A DNA stretch of 64,000 bases, from assembly GCA_031308135.1 (NCBI GenBank), contig JAHLJT010000631.1:224325654-224389653 (forward strand), read 5' to 3'. Position 1 is the first letter of the stretch. Every line of letters begins with the position of its first letter. Source of the stretch: Acheta domesticus. Its lineage: Eukaryota; Arthropoda; Insecta; Orthoptera; Gryllidae. The position numbers and the translations under genes were made by a program. This document shows, one piece after another, positions 11,615-22,906 of the stretch. Below the pieces are notes generated by a model. That model was not told the origin of the DNA, did not search any database, and saw only the letters and a list, made by a program, of their open reading frames with translations.

Positions 11615-13945
11615 ATTATTTATGATGTATGTTCATATTTTAACTCTGAAAGGCGTCTTGTCCATGCTAAGATCCTAAAGAATACTTGGAGTTTAAAGAT
11701 CTCAGCATGAGTTCTTGGGAGGTGATAGTTTGGGGACAAATATTGTGGGATATAGACAATTAAGCAAGATGCTTTTCAGACTTATAGTATGAACATACAT
11801 CACAAATGATATGGATATCTGATGAATACCGCGGATTTTTAGGTTTTAAAAATATGCATTTTAAGTGCCTAAATTATGTTCTTTCAGCATCTGTTAGGCA
11901 TTTTAAATGGTAGAATAGGCACTAATAAAATTCGAAACTTACAAGAAAACTCAATTTTTGACCATTTATTATATTTCTCAAAGATACGAACTTAAATCAA
12001 TATTACGTAGAATGAGTATTGAACATTTTGCGATAATACTATTTATGAACAAGTTTGTTTAGGGTTAGAGTTATTCCTATCGTATTTTGCCTCACAATAA
12101 ATTACTAATACATTCTCTAAGTTTTCAAGAGAAAATGAATGTCTCTTGTCGGTCAAGATCACTTTGCTTTCGGGGAAATTCAATAGCTTTATCTTAGAAA
12201 CGGAGGCAGCTTCTCCACGAAGTCAGGAAGTAGTGGCGTGGAGACGTTTATCGCTAGATCCTTGTCCGGTATACTATTCATTTCTCGCTCTCTTACAGGC
12301 AACACAATGAGACAAGGGAATGAAAAGGTACAAGAGGACGAATGCAATTTAGGTTGTTAAAAGTAACTTAAAATTAATATCATCTTTGTCTGTTGTGCCG
12401 ACGGAAGAAAAAAGGCAAAAGAAGTCAAACACAGAAAAATTATGCAAATTAGTCTCATTTTAGGTTTTTAGACGTACAATAGGCACAAATAGGCATTAAT
12501 ATTGAAATAGGCTCTTTTAGGCGCTATAAAATTGACGGGTTTTAGTTCCAATAAACATATATATTGTGGCGGCACATTAGCGGTGAGTTTATAATAAAAT
12601 AGAATTATAGACAAAAGGGTAGTGTTCCCCGTCCCCTCCTGGGCACCCCCGGCCCGCCAACACATAACAGTGACCCAAATTCAAAAGGAATTTATGACCC
12701 GCAGCTGTGCACGGTCGCGCCCGCCCGGAAGAAAGGATCCACTCTCCTTTGGGCGCACCCCCCCCAATAAAAATAAACGAGGTGATTTGTTCCTCACAAC
12801 AAGCAGTTCATGTCTAACTCAATAGGGAAGCCCAGGAACATTAACAAGCTTTCGTTATCAAAACGAGTGTTTACAGAGGCAGCCTAAGTGCCATTGCGCA
12901 CGTTGAAGTGCTAAAAGCAAGAGAGAGAAATAGAATGACCAGCGTATGGAAAATTTTAGAGAATCCCTATAGCTGATTGGTGGAAAATTAAATACGACGC
13001 CACAGATCTAGACCAATCAGGCAACATATACCAGAGGAAGGGGTGAGTTTGGAAACGAGGGAACGATTTGGGGGGGGGGGCGAGAGGTTCATGCGAGGAG
13101 CGTACGTCGGGAAATGAGAGAAAAAGTAGGACTCGAAGGGAGAGGTTCATGCGAAGAACGCACGCAGGGAGACCGTTATTAGACTCCACATTGTTCCACA
13201 GGAAAAGTTTCTTTTCCTTAATTCCGAATTCCCACGGGATCGGGCCGAGTTTTTTTTCGCGGAACGGTGCCAAAGCCAGCCGCTTTCGGACACTGTTAGG
13301 CAGTTCACTGAATCTGGGCAAAGTGAATCCGCCATCTAGATCACGATTAATGTTCTCGAGGAATTTTATATATATATATATATATTATATTGAAACGAAT
13401 TGTTATCACTAAGACGATAACAATGCGTTTCGAACCAATTTTGTACGTTTGAACTGCGCGGCAGAGGCCAGCCTGCCGGCGGAGTCGGGGGGGGGGGGCC
13501 AGAGCCGGTTCAACGTGAAGAACCAGGAGCCACGAATCGAGCAAGAGACCAGTAGAGCAATGGCGGAGAAAGAGAATGGACGTAAGGTATCGTGTGGAAG
13601 GAAAAGCGAATAGTGGCGGACAGAGTGGAACCAGAGTGGAGTTGTGGCGGAGATAGTGTGGGACCAAAGTGAACGCATTAGCGGAAAAGTGAAGCGAGAC
13701 AAAGAGAGTGCAAGAAAGTAGTAAAGTGATACAGACGGTGAAACATGGTGGATGATTAACACGTGGGACGGACACTGCCGTATAGAGGGAGGGAGCATTG
13801 TATGCCAGTTTTAAACATTATTAAGCACCACTAAGGTGAACAGTTGATGACCGTTACCGTAAAGGTTGAGAACTGTGTCGTAAAAGAACGCGAGAATAGC
13901 AGCTGGGGAGGACAACGCTCTGATACAATCAAAACGTTGGGTTAC
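11615..13945. other. Unassigned stretch inside the hAT-like interval
   Basis: Mostly AT-rich, then mixed composition. It includes a G homopolymer at about 13069-13080, a (TA)n run at about 13368-13387 and a second G run near 13488-13497. Overlapping open frames exist on both strands at 13068-13798 but have low-complexity composition and no recognisable motif, so I call no gene. Confidence 0.4.
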
Positions 13946-14230
13946 GTTTCAAAGCAGACCCCTGCGGCTACGAGTGGGGTGAGAAGCGGCGACGGCGGCG
14001 CTCCTCTGCCGCCCTTCCGAGCACCTCCGAAGGAAACGGAATTACCCGAAGGGCGAGGTGGCGCGGCCAGGCCCGTCAGGAAATAACGCATCGAACAAGT
14101 AGCCGGCGCGGCATTGCGGGGCTCCCCCTCCCCGCGCTGGCTTGCTGCGGCGCGAGGTGCCGGCCCGACGGCGGACGGGCGAGTATTGAAACGGCGCAAG
14201 TCAACGGGGTTTTCGTGAGTAAAAGCGGTC
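13945..14230. other. GC/CpG-rich island of unknown origin
   Basis: The segment is strongly GC-rich with many CpG dinucleotides, between AT-rich flanks. Open frames occur on both strands with no recognisable domain. It could be a 5' region of a transposon or gene; no promoter element could be assigned. Confidence 0.4.
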
Positions 14231-14559
14231 GGAAGGTTGGGAGAGTAGTGATTGACCAAGAGAAAACAGTGATCTTGATTTGAGCCCCCCCTAAGTATTA
14301 AAACTAGTGTAAAGGAGTAAAGCCATAAGGTGACAGTAAAATTGTAAAAAGGGATCAGACAAAAACATGGGAAAAAACAGAGTAAATGCTCCTGTGAGCG
14401 TCAAAAGCAACTGACTTTGTATAGCAATGGTTTTGTTTTTTTTGTAATAAAGAAAAGTCTCGTTACCCCTAGTCTCCATTGTGTAGATGATTGGATCCGG
14501 AGCCCATTCCCGAAAAAGAACTCCTGCCCCCTCTTTTTTATTTATAAATTTTTGTGAGA

Positions 14560-16300
14560 GTTAATCAACAACTCGTCTCAATATATAAGCTGCGAGTTTT
14601 TCTTTACGGCTGTCGCCGCTTCTCGCTTCTCAGTTTCCACCTTTTCCGATCTTCCCAGTCTCCATCTTTGAGGCCTCTTGCCTCCATTTCTTCTTGGATG
14701 TCCTTTCTCCAACTTCTTGGTGGTCTTCCACGCTTCTTCCGCTCTGGAGGTGTCCATGCCCAGATCTTCTTAGGCCACCTATTGCTTTCCATACGCTGGA
14801 GGTGCCCATACCAATTCAATCGTTTTGTTCCAATTGAATCCAAGATGCTGCTCTCTACGTTCATCATCTGTCTTATTGTTTCATTTCTAACATGATCCAA
14901 CCTAGACACCTGGCAGCACCTTCTCCAGTAATCCATTTCAAGGGCCATCAACCTACATTTATTCCTTTTGTCCAGTGTCCATGTTTCAGCTCCGTAGGTA
15001 CTTATGCTCTGTATGACGGTCTTAAAGATATGAGCCTTCTTCCATTTTGTGATACTTTTGCTCCAGAGAATAGAGTTTAACTGTCTTATCGCTCTCTTTC
15101 CCTGTCCAATCTTGTTCGAAATGTCATCAGAGCTTCTTCCCTTCGAGGAGAGGGTAACTCCGAGGTACTTAAAAGTTTCGCTTCGTTTAATTTACCGTAC
15201 CGACGTCCGTACCGTACCGACGTCCAGGTCCCCATATTCTTTTTCTCCTTCTATCATATATTCCGTTTTTTTAAGGTTTATAGTGAGACCCCATCTTTCA
15301 TACTCCTCTTGTAATTTGCGAAACATATAACTCGCATCATCTTCGTCTCCAGCTATGACCACTTGATCATCGGCAAACAGCAGGGTGTACAGTACATCAT
15401 TTTCGATTGGTAATCCCATTCCGCCACACTTCCGTTTCCAATTTTTAAGCGCTTCTTCAAGATATATTTTAAATAAGAGAGGGGCTAATGAGCAACCTTG
15501 TCTTAACCCCTTGTTTACTTGAAATTCTGAAGAGAGTCGTTTATTTATTTTGACAGAGCTGTAATTATCACTATATAATGCATTGATAGCATTAATATAG
15601 GCTGGCTCGATACCACTTGCTTTCATGCTTGGCCATAACTTATTTAATGGCACTGTATCGTACGCCTTTTTCAGGCCAACAAATATGAGATGGACATTCC
15701 TACCTCTTTCAACTTGTTTTTCTATTAGATTTTTTAATGTGAAAATGCCATCAATACAAGACCTTCCTACCCTGAATCCATTCTGTTCCTCTGATTCTGT
15801 ATACTGATGTTCAATTCTACATTTTAGGACCCTACCGTAAAGCCTTGCTACTGTGCACATTACACTTATCCCACAATAGTTGTTGCAATCTCGCCTCCTT
15901 CCTCTCTTAAAAACCGGAGTAATGAAGGACTTTTTCCACTCATTTGGTGGTTCACTTAACTGTAGACACTCATTAAAAATTGTTGCCAGTATTTCCATCA
16001 CACTATCAGGAGCTGATTTTAGGAGTTCTACACTAATATTACCTGGTCCTGGGGCCTTCTTATTCTTCATGAGGGCCAAAGCTGCTCTTATTTCATTTGG
16101 GACAATAGGCATTATAGATGTTATGCTTTGCGTCTCTTGTCGAGAGGCTTGCATAAACTGTGTTCTATTTTCAGTTAAAAGATCTCTGAAGTAGTCACTC
16201 CATTCCTGCATACTAATTGGAACTATTCCTGACCTGTCTTTGTTTTCCATTCTCATTCCTTTTATTATTCTTATTTTATTCAGCCAGTTAAAGACCCGCG
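14560..16300 (-). mobile_element. RTE-like LINE, 5'-truncated and dead
   Basis: The minus strand encodes a non-LTR reverse transcriptase. From 16300 downward come a finger region (KNKKAPGPGNISVELLK), 'GRVLKCRI', motif A, 'KGLRQGCSLAPLLF', the 'LLFADDQVVIAGD' active-site loop and 'LKKTEYM'. A second frame (14951-14604) carries a carboxy-terminal region with 'RLNWYGHLQRM' and 'KRGRPPRSWRKDI', as in RTE-type elements. Motif A reads IFVGLKKAYDTV, with Gly where the first catalytic Asp is expected. A short duplication ('taccgtaccgacgtcc' twice, about 15195-15228) breaks the frame after 'EYGDLDVG'. The endonuclease half is absent. It is a dead copy. Confidence 0.85.
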
Positions 16301-16364
16301 AAATTAGCGACAGGCGAATGTTCGCCTTGTAACCAATACCCAGAATTATGAGTCGCACCGTGAT

Positions 16365-16634
16365 CTGACGCCACTGCCACCGCCTGGACGGGGCGAAGAC
16401 GTCAGGGAACTTCGGAGACTACAAGGCCGTCCCTCAGCCAGCCGCCGCCCTCGCCGCCGCGGCCCAGCCTGCGTCGCCGTCCCCAGCTGATGAGGTCAAC
16501 GACCCGGGAGACTCCCCTGCTAAACCCACGCTAATGGGTTCTTTCTTACGTTCTTCAAGCGCAACGAGTACTTTAGTTGGTCATATTATCGTACAAGCGC
16601 CGCCGCGCTCTGGTACAGATTGTAATCAGAATTA
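16365..16634 (+). CDS. Unrecognised GC-rich open frame
   Basis: A plus-strand frame opens after a TGA at 16364 and runs to a TAA near 16634. It encodes RLDGAKTSGNFGDYKAVPQP, an Ala/Pro-rich stretch and PADEVNDPGDSPAKPTLMGS. It lacks an early Met and no splice sites were proven. It may be an exon fragment captured within the transposon interval or a fortuitous frame. The family is not recognised. Confidence 0.2.
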
Positions 16635-17172
16635 AGAACCAAACTTGTTTGTAATTTTAGTATTTATCTTTTTGATTTCTTTTAATGTTAAACTTTCTTT
16701 TAAACTTTTAAACTTTAAAACACCGCAAGTACAAGTTTTAATCACTGCTCACAACCACAGGGCCACGAGGCACACACATGGGCAGCACTCGTTCTGGCAA
16801 CGCGGGCTGCTCTCCGAGAAATTGAATCTGAGCTCACGATTACAGCTATGGTGTAAGAAATATATCTTACACAGTGATTACAGCGCTCCTCCGTTTATCT
16901 CCAGTTGAACCGACGGAAGGAAAAAACGTAATCGGAGGAACCGGACGTCCGTTCGCACTCGTCCACGTGGCGGGATCCTCTCCATTTACTGGCCCAATCA
17001 ATGCTTGTGAGATTAAGAAAAAGTATTTTTGTATTTTGAAAATACAAAAGACTATCAGAAAGTATTTTCGATACAAATACAAAATACATATTTCAATACA
17101 AAATACAAATTACAAAAGTATCGAAAATACGTATTTTAAATACAAAAGTATTTTCGATACCGCTCAACTCTG

Positions 17173-17690
17173 GGAATAAGCATGCATATGTAAGCATTTC
17201 TGCGGTAATCTTTTTAAGCGCGGATATTTAAGAGGAAGATCAGAGACACCGCCCGAGGATATATGTATATAAACTCCTACACTAAACTGTAAACTCCAAC
17301 ACCGTTGGACCGTTCTGCATGAAACACTTCTACGTGTTTTTTTCACCCCGAAAGTTTATGTGCTGTTAATTCTGTTGTAACTCCACTACATGGCGCTGTA
17401 GAACAAAACTAAATATTTACGTCAAATGCAACCCGAAACACACTCGACAGCATTTTGAATCTATATCGTTAAATAACTCCTAAGCGAGGTGTTCTAGGGC
17501 CTTAAAAACTAAATTTTGAAGCCGAAGGCCTCAAAGAAACGTTTCTCACACCGTAATCTACAGAAGGGGCTCTTCTCAAACATTCTATTACATTTTTGCT
17601 GGTACGGCGCTTCCCGATATTACCTCACCTGCTCAGAGACATGCAGAATCTGCAAGTAAATGTGAATGAGAGGGACAGAGCGGCAGAGAC
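17173..17690. other. Non-coding stretch
   Basis: No gene was recognised. A phrase near 17500-17550 ('ccttaaaaactaaattttga' then 'ctcaaagaaacgtttctcac') resembles 6829-6885, indicating another dispersed repeat. Confidence 0.35.
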
Positions 17691-17692
17691 AG

Positions 17693-17721
<29 letters not shown>
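17690..17721. repeat. (AC)n microsatellite
   Basis: An uninterrupted CA dinucleotide run, followed by a purine-rich 'gggaaggagggagagac' region. Confidence 0.9.
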
Positions 17722-17723
<2 letters not shown>

Positions 17724-17884
17724 GACAGGGTGAGGGAAGGAGGGAGAGACAGTTAGAAAGGGAGATGGGAGGGGAAAGAGGAAGATGAAGGGCAGAACAA
17801 CGTCTGGCGGGCTTTTCCTAGTGTAAATCTGTTCATCTTAAGCAATGTTCTTCCTAATTTCACAGTGTTTTTTCTCTGCCTGAT

Positions 17885-18140
17885 CAGTCTAACACTAACA
17901 CGCAAGACACAGCGTGCCGGATACTCAGCTTGATGTTCAGCACCTTGCAAAACTCTTGGTATTATGAAATATTGCAAGTAGTTTTTGTCACAATTAGTAT
18001 TGGGACCTTACACGACCTGCCGCATATCGAAGTGCCGAAATCGCCGCGCGCCGCTGGAGCCTGTGGCCGTGACGCCGCGCCGCCGTTATCGGCCTGTGGG
18101 CCGGGCACCTATTTTCTCGGAGGGCATGCAGGGTGACAAA
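17885..18140. repeat. Half copy of the 'gtgctggatactc' inverted-repeat element
   Basis: 'cgtgccggatactcagctt' and 'aaatattgcaagtagttttt' here match the arm sequence of the element at 18702-19266. Only one arm plus part of the interior is present. Confidence 0.55.
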
Positions 18141-18701
18141 AACGGTTTGTTGAAAGGACTTGTTCAAAAAGACGAGATGGTCAAACACATGCGTGAATAA
18201 ACCAAATACAATTATTGCAAGATGAGTCCCTGAAAATGTTATCTTGATATAGAATAAATAAATAATACTTACATGTATTTTGCTTGTGCATTTTAGAAGC
18301 AAAATATTCACAATAATGGCCTAGTAAAAGTCGAAACATAGTGTAACTTAGAATGTCGACAAGCGCACCGTTTGTAAGTTGTTTTAAAATTTTTCTTAAA
18401 AAATATCATTAATTTACGATATTCTTACAACTAACTTCGGTAGAATTGTAGAGAATAGTAGAATAACTATTGTCACTGTGCACTTCAAACTAAAACGAGT
18501 CCAACGGATATGGCCTTTGCCATCAGTTGTGAAAGGACGAACGCATTGTAGTGCGATTTTCTAACTCTGCCCTACAACCCTAGGGGCCACCATGGAATAT
18601 CACACGGCATATCGCCTTGTTTCTCCATCGTGCCGCTAGAAGTCGCTTTGATCGCAAGCACTGATACGGTCGCGATCATGTGATATCTGGCGGTACGACT
18701 G

Positions 18702-19266
18702 ACACACAACACTCACCGTGCTGGATACTCGGATTGACATGAAATTTCACCAGCTGATAGAACACCATGAAAAACCTATATACACAAATTTTGAAGTGCT
18801 ATGGAATATTATAAATGGCGTTTATTGGCATTTTGTATGAGGACCTTTCGTGACCCTCGCGCTTCCCGCAGCGGGCGAGCCGTTGCTTCGGCAGCGCTAG
18901 GAACGTTACGCGGCGTCTATCAGCTGGTGTCAGACTTTCCAAGCGCGTTCGTACCATCTGAACCTGCAAAGTAAACACCCGTTTTTGTTACTCCGCCAGC
19001 CCTCCAAGTAACGGAGACCTTGCCGACAGGCCGATAGTGCAGACGCGGTGTATGAGTAACGTCCGCAGAACCAGCGGCGAGCAGCGTTTCTTCCCTTCTA
19101 CGGTCGGTAAGGGCAAGAAAGGTCCCAATGATAACTATCGCAAAAACACTACTTGCAATGCTTCATAGCACGTAAAAATTTGTATGTAAGGGTTTTGAAA
19201 AGTGCTGAACAAGCTGGTAAAATCTCAAGTGAATCCGAGTATCCAGCACGGTGAGTGTTGCGTGTG
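18702..19266. mobile_element. Inverted-repeat (fold-back) element
   Basis: The left arm, 'acacaacactcaccgtgctg' onward, is matched by the right arm 'cagcacggtgagtgttgcgt' in reverse complement. Similarity extends about 130-150 bases inward through the 'aacaccatgaaaa' and 'gctatg' segments. The centre is GC-rich and non-coding. It is a non-autonomous element; the target duplication was not resolved. Confidence 0.7.
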
Positions 19267-19566
19267 AGAACGTCGCGAAAAACCGTGACATATTGCACCG
19301 TGAAGATGGGCCTTGAGGGGCACAGTTAAAAAAAATCTGACACCGGTTGATAGATGTCGCGTAACGTTTCCTGGCGCAGCCGATGCATTCTAGGCATCAG
19401 CTGCGACGACTTCGCCGTTGCTTAGGCAGTTTCCGGAGGTCAGCGTTTTGACCCACGAGCGTCTCCAGTTGGGCACAATCCAGGCTATCAATTTCTTTTC
19501 ACAGTGTGGAAGGTTGAAATGTAAGCGACAGAATATTGACCGTTGGCCCCAGCAAACTTTCTGCCG

Positions 19567-19735
19567 AGAGAGAGAGAGAGAGAGAGAAATAAATAAAAAG
19601 GAAGAAACATGGAAAAAGTAGGAAAGAAAGAGACAGAAAGGAAGAGAAAGGGAAAGAGAGTGAAAGAGAAAGATAGAGGAGAGAGAGAAAGATGAATAAA
19701 GAAAGGGAAAGAGAGAAAGTAGAGCGAGAAAGTGT
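19567..19735. repeat. Purine (GA/GAAA) tract
   Basis: A (GA)n run is followed by about 150 bases of G/A-only sequence such as 'gaaagggaaagagagaaag', then a short (GT)n run at 19735-19748. Frames across it are low-complexity artefacts. Confidence 0.9.
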
Positions 19736-19849
19736 GTGTGTGTGTGTATGTGGCGCGTGTACGGAAGTGCATGCCTGATCTTTTATTTAATTAATAAACA
19801 TTTCGAAAAACTATTAATGAAAATAAGTTTTTTCTCTGTGTGGATGGTG

Positions 19850-20005
19850 TGAGCGACATTATTTTTATTGAAAATACCGGTATAGACGTCCTATAAAGTT
19901 ATTTTACCGGTTTAAAAGATTAAAGGTATTTGATGGGGGTGTGAAAAATACCGGTATTTTTCTGGTATTTTTACCGGTATTCATTACCTTTTCGGTCTCT
20001 GGTTC
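19850..20005. repeat. 'accggtattt' palindrome-rich repeat
   Basis: Several copies of 'taccggtat' and its near-palindromic variants occur between 19873 and 19982 ('aaaataccggtatag', 'tttttaccggtattcatt'). They resemble subterminal repeats of a small DNA transposon. The ends were not defined. Confidence 0.45.
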
Positions 20006-21066
20006 TAAATAGTGGTGTCTATTTTTGTTGTTCCCGTTTGTGATTGTATCAGCTTAAATTTTAAAGCAGATCACAGCAATCAAAGCAGCACAAAGATATG
20101 AAGAGAAATTAAAATGTTTTATGCAGTTAATTAGAAGTTAAATACAGTCGATTCTGGTTATAGTGAACCCTCGGTTATAGTGAACTTTAGGCATTGGTCC
20201 CTTTTCACTTATATTACAAATAAGCGTAAGAAGATTCGGTTACAGTGAACCTGAACCTTGGCTTTAGTGAACATAGGAAATACAGTGTCCTGGGAAGTAA
20301 TTCCTTCCTGGAAAAATATATGTCGCCTCAGGGCCACAAATTCCAACACTAGGCAGCTTGGAGAAAATATCGTCGGCCAAGGATCACAATCGAAGAAGTC
20401 TCCCCCAAGGTGAAGGTAACGAACATGGAATGGGGACCTTACTGATAACTTTATGCCACTCAGTTTCATTGCGGAAACAAAGCCCGTGACCTGCGTGGGG
20501 TTACAACTGGCGGCGGTGAAGCGCGATTGCTTGCTTCAGTTGCCAGCGTGGTGTTACTTGATATTCCTTGGACCAAAGCGCATTGTGTTCTACGGAGGCG
20601 ACAGGAAGCACGCGACTGCTACAGCCTAGTGACAATCACCGCGCCGCGCGAAAAAGCAGTTTCATTAGCCGCGTGTGCCATCCCGCTACCGAAAGGATTT
20701 CGTGTATTATTGGGTAAGAAAAAGGTCCTTCGGAGAGTGGGACGGTATTCCAACAGTGGAAGAGACATTGAAGGTGACATGGTTGCATTCCGATACTGAG
20801 AGACTGTGGACAATGCAAAATCAATTACGGGGAATGCATGGAGTCTGGAGAAGGATCTAGAGAAATTACTATTGAAAAATGTACGAAGCAAACAATTGAA
20901 AATAATTAATTTTTTAAGAACAATTAAAGAAATTGAAATTTTCACAAATGTCAAAATTAAATAGAATATCTCCACTTTGATTGAATGTATTAATATGGAC
21001 ATTCATCAAAATACATTAACAACACGAAATGTACTGTTAATGTATTTCGGTGCATCTCCATATTAA

Positions 21067-22543
21067 CCTTTTAAGTGCTACGTTTCTTTAGGGGTAGCGC
21101 GTCCCCCAGCGCTGGGGCACCCGGCCCGCTTGGGTCGCCTGTGGCCTGCTTTCTTTTCGGGCGCGCCCCCATCGCACAGCGCGCGGCGCGGGTAGAGCAT
21201 TAAGTATATTTCGCATCTTTTTCTTGATTCGACCTTTGGGCAAGCATTGGCAAAGTTAGAAATGTCTTTTTTTATATTTTAACTTTTTTAAAATTTTTGG
21301 TGTAGTTTATTTTGCGAATGTAGAAGATGCTTTAATGTTTTTTTTAGTATGGTAAATCATAAATCATGGATACACACATAATGCTACGTCACATACTCAC
21401 ACATATAGCTTGATTTACAACGTAGATTTTACTAGAACATTTGAGGCATCTTCGCTGTTATTTTTTTGTGAATGTGATGGGATTATCGTAAGAAAGTAGC
21501 TGGGTCAAACGGTGTATCTCCTCACCTTTTGCGTCTCCCAGATTTTCGTCTTTCCGATCTAAACTTTTCTACGATTTTTGGATTACATCCAGATGACATT
21601 TTTTCATCAATATTTTTTCCCGCTGTTAATTTTTGAATATCATGAGCATTCAACAAAGATAAATATAATATTTGAAAATAATGTATCCCACGTGATGGTT
21701 TTCTCCTCCCGAGGTGAGAATCGTGTCCACTTAATCTAATTATTCTATTCTTCGATTATAACATAAAACATGTTGTGGTTTTATCATATTCTTGCCGGTT
21801 TTACAATCAACGCAAGTAAGACGTCGCGAATCATGTTTTCAATCTCTTTCCAATTTGCGGCATGTCACGAGTGTTTTTCACACTGACTACAAGCTTTCGT
21901 GTCCCAGTCGTGCAACAACGTAAACAACGCTGTACTTGAGTACCAGTTGTCAACATATATTGTACAGGTATGGCCCTTCACTAAATACCCCTCGAGAAGG
22001 GTGGCTACAACATTCTCAGACTGTCCTAACTCGTCCACGATGCCACTCTTCTTTCTAATGTACACAACAAAATAAGGACATCATCCGATTTATAGTCGCA
22101 AAAAGAAATGTAATTTTGCCGAATAAATTCGCAAGCTTTTGAAGAACTGGTTTTGACGTACGCGCGGTCTTCGGGTCGCATGCCTTTGTTAGCCAGCAGC
22201 AGCCGGCCGGCCGGGCGGCCGGCAGGCCAGCCGCCGCCTCCGCCGTGCCCGATACAGGGACCCGCTGACGAAATCTGCCGGAACATTCCAATAGTGACCT
22301 CCAAGGGCCAGAAAAAAAAAAACTACAGCTAGGTAGTACCTACACACAGCCGTAGATGTCGTGCCATGTCAATATCTACTAGTGCTCCTTAGGAATAAAT
22401 TCAGAAAGCAGATGATGCGTCGCGACGGATATATCCGTCTTTAGCGCTCATGGCACGGCCGACCCGCGCCGGATATATCCGGCATTAGCGCTGGGGGCAC
22501 GAAAGTCTTGCGCCGGATATATCCGGCATTAGCGCTTAACAGG
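21067..22543 (-). mobile_element. piggyBac-like element with TTAA target site
   Basis: TTAA occurs immediately outside both ends (21063-21066, 22544-22547). The terminal inverted repeats are 'ccttttaagtgct' and, reverse-complemented, 'cctgttaagcgct', matching at 11 of 13 positions. Near the right end 'ccggatatatccgg' occurs twice and a related 'gacggatatatccgtc' once, each followed by '(c/t)(a/t)ttagcgct'; these are subterminal repeats. The interior retains transposase fragments (21865-22145). At under 1.5 kb it is internally deleted. Confidence 0.85.
21865..22145 (-). pseudogene. piggyBac transposase remnant
   Basis: Minus-strand fragments read 'CEFIRQNYISFCDYKSDD' and then, in another frame, 'ENVVATLLEGYLVKGHTC' followed by 'TIYVDNWYSSTALFTLL'. 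The 'kghtvyvDNwYsS..L...L' pattern is the conserved region around a catalytic Asp of piggyBac (DDE_Tnp_1_7/PGBD) transposases. Frame changes and loss of the rest make it a pseudogene. It lies within the element that carries the TTAA-flanked ends. Confidence 0.75.
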
Positions 22544-22705
22544 TTAATAAATTCAATCAATGTGGAGAAATTCTATTTAATATTGACATCATCGGTTATA
22601 GTGAGCCTCTGATATAGTGAAACAAAAATGTTAGCCCCCAGAAGTTCACTATAACCGGGATCGACGGTAGTTGTAAATGGTGGTGTATTGTTATGATTGT
22701 TCCAG

Positions 22706-22824
22706 TCCGAGAGCCCCCTGGCGACCGCGTCGAGAAGTGGCGATGCGGAGGCCGTGCAGGCCGCGTTGCGGGCGGGCGCTGACGTCACGCAGCGCGACGC
22801 CCACGGCGACACGCCCCTGCACAG
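22706..22824 (+). CDS. Ankyrin-repeat gene, exon with first repeat
   Basis: The exon lies between a 'gattgttccag' acceptor and an 'ag|gtgggc' donor. It encodes ESPLATASRSGDAEAVQAAL, RAGADVTQRDA and HGDTPLH, a near-perfect ankyrin repeat (Leu/Ala helix pair, 'GAD', then 'G.TPLH' opening the next repeat). The donor interrupts the codon after TPLH in phase 2. Joining to the acceptor at 27572 restores TPLHSAVRACSVGAVRALLA, a continuous repeat, so the two exons belong together. Ankyrin repeats mediate protein-protein contacts. The overall protein was not identified. Confidence 0.8.
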
Positions 22825-22906
22825 GTGGGCCCTCGCGCTCCCCAAGCCAAACGCGCGCTTCACGGCTCGCAAATGATGGATGCTAGTGCGAACATTACGC
22901 GCTTGG

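Larger units (their letters stand above)
11180..17172. mobile_element. Putative large hAT-like element or TIR-bounded interval
   Basis: The left end is 'cagggttgggcaaaatactt'. The right end, reverse-complemented, is 'cagagttgagcggtatcgaa', and both run into 'aaaatac'-rich subterminal repeats (11180-11300 and 17010-17172). CAG-ending TIRs with 'caggg/agttg' are typical of hAT elements. The eight bases outside are 'ggaatagg' on the left and 'ggaataag' on the right, a 7/8 match to an hAT target duplication. No transposase was recognised. The interior holds a MITE, an RTE LINE and GC-rich DNA, so it could also be two separate hAT ends of one family. Confidence 0.45.
20145..22667. mobile_element. 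pogo/Tigger-like element (host of a piggyBac)
   Basis: The left end 'cagtcgattctggttatagt' followed by 'gaac' and 'ctcggttatagtgaac' mirrors the right end 'gttcactataaccgggatcgacgg'. TA flanks both ends (20143-20144, 22668-22669). CAGTCGA-type TIRs with repeated 'ttatagtgaac' are typical of pogo/Tigger members of the Tc1/mariner superfamily. After removal of the nested piggyBac about 1 kb remains, without a recognised DDE transposase, so it is non-autonomous. Its right end lies 36 bp upstream of the ankyrin exon at 22706. Confidence 0.75.

Noticed and set aside
13068..13798. Overlapping 114-142-residue frames on both strands
   Set aside because: They span G homopolymers and a TA run, have no recognisable motif, no splice support and conflicting strands.
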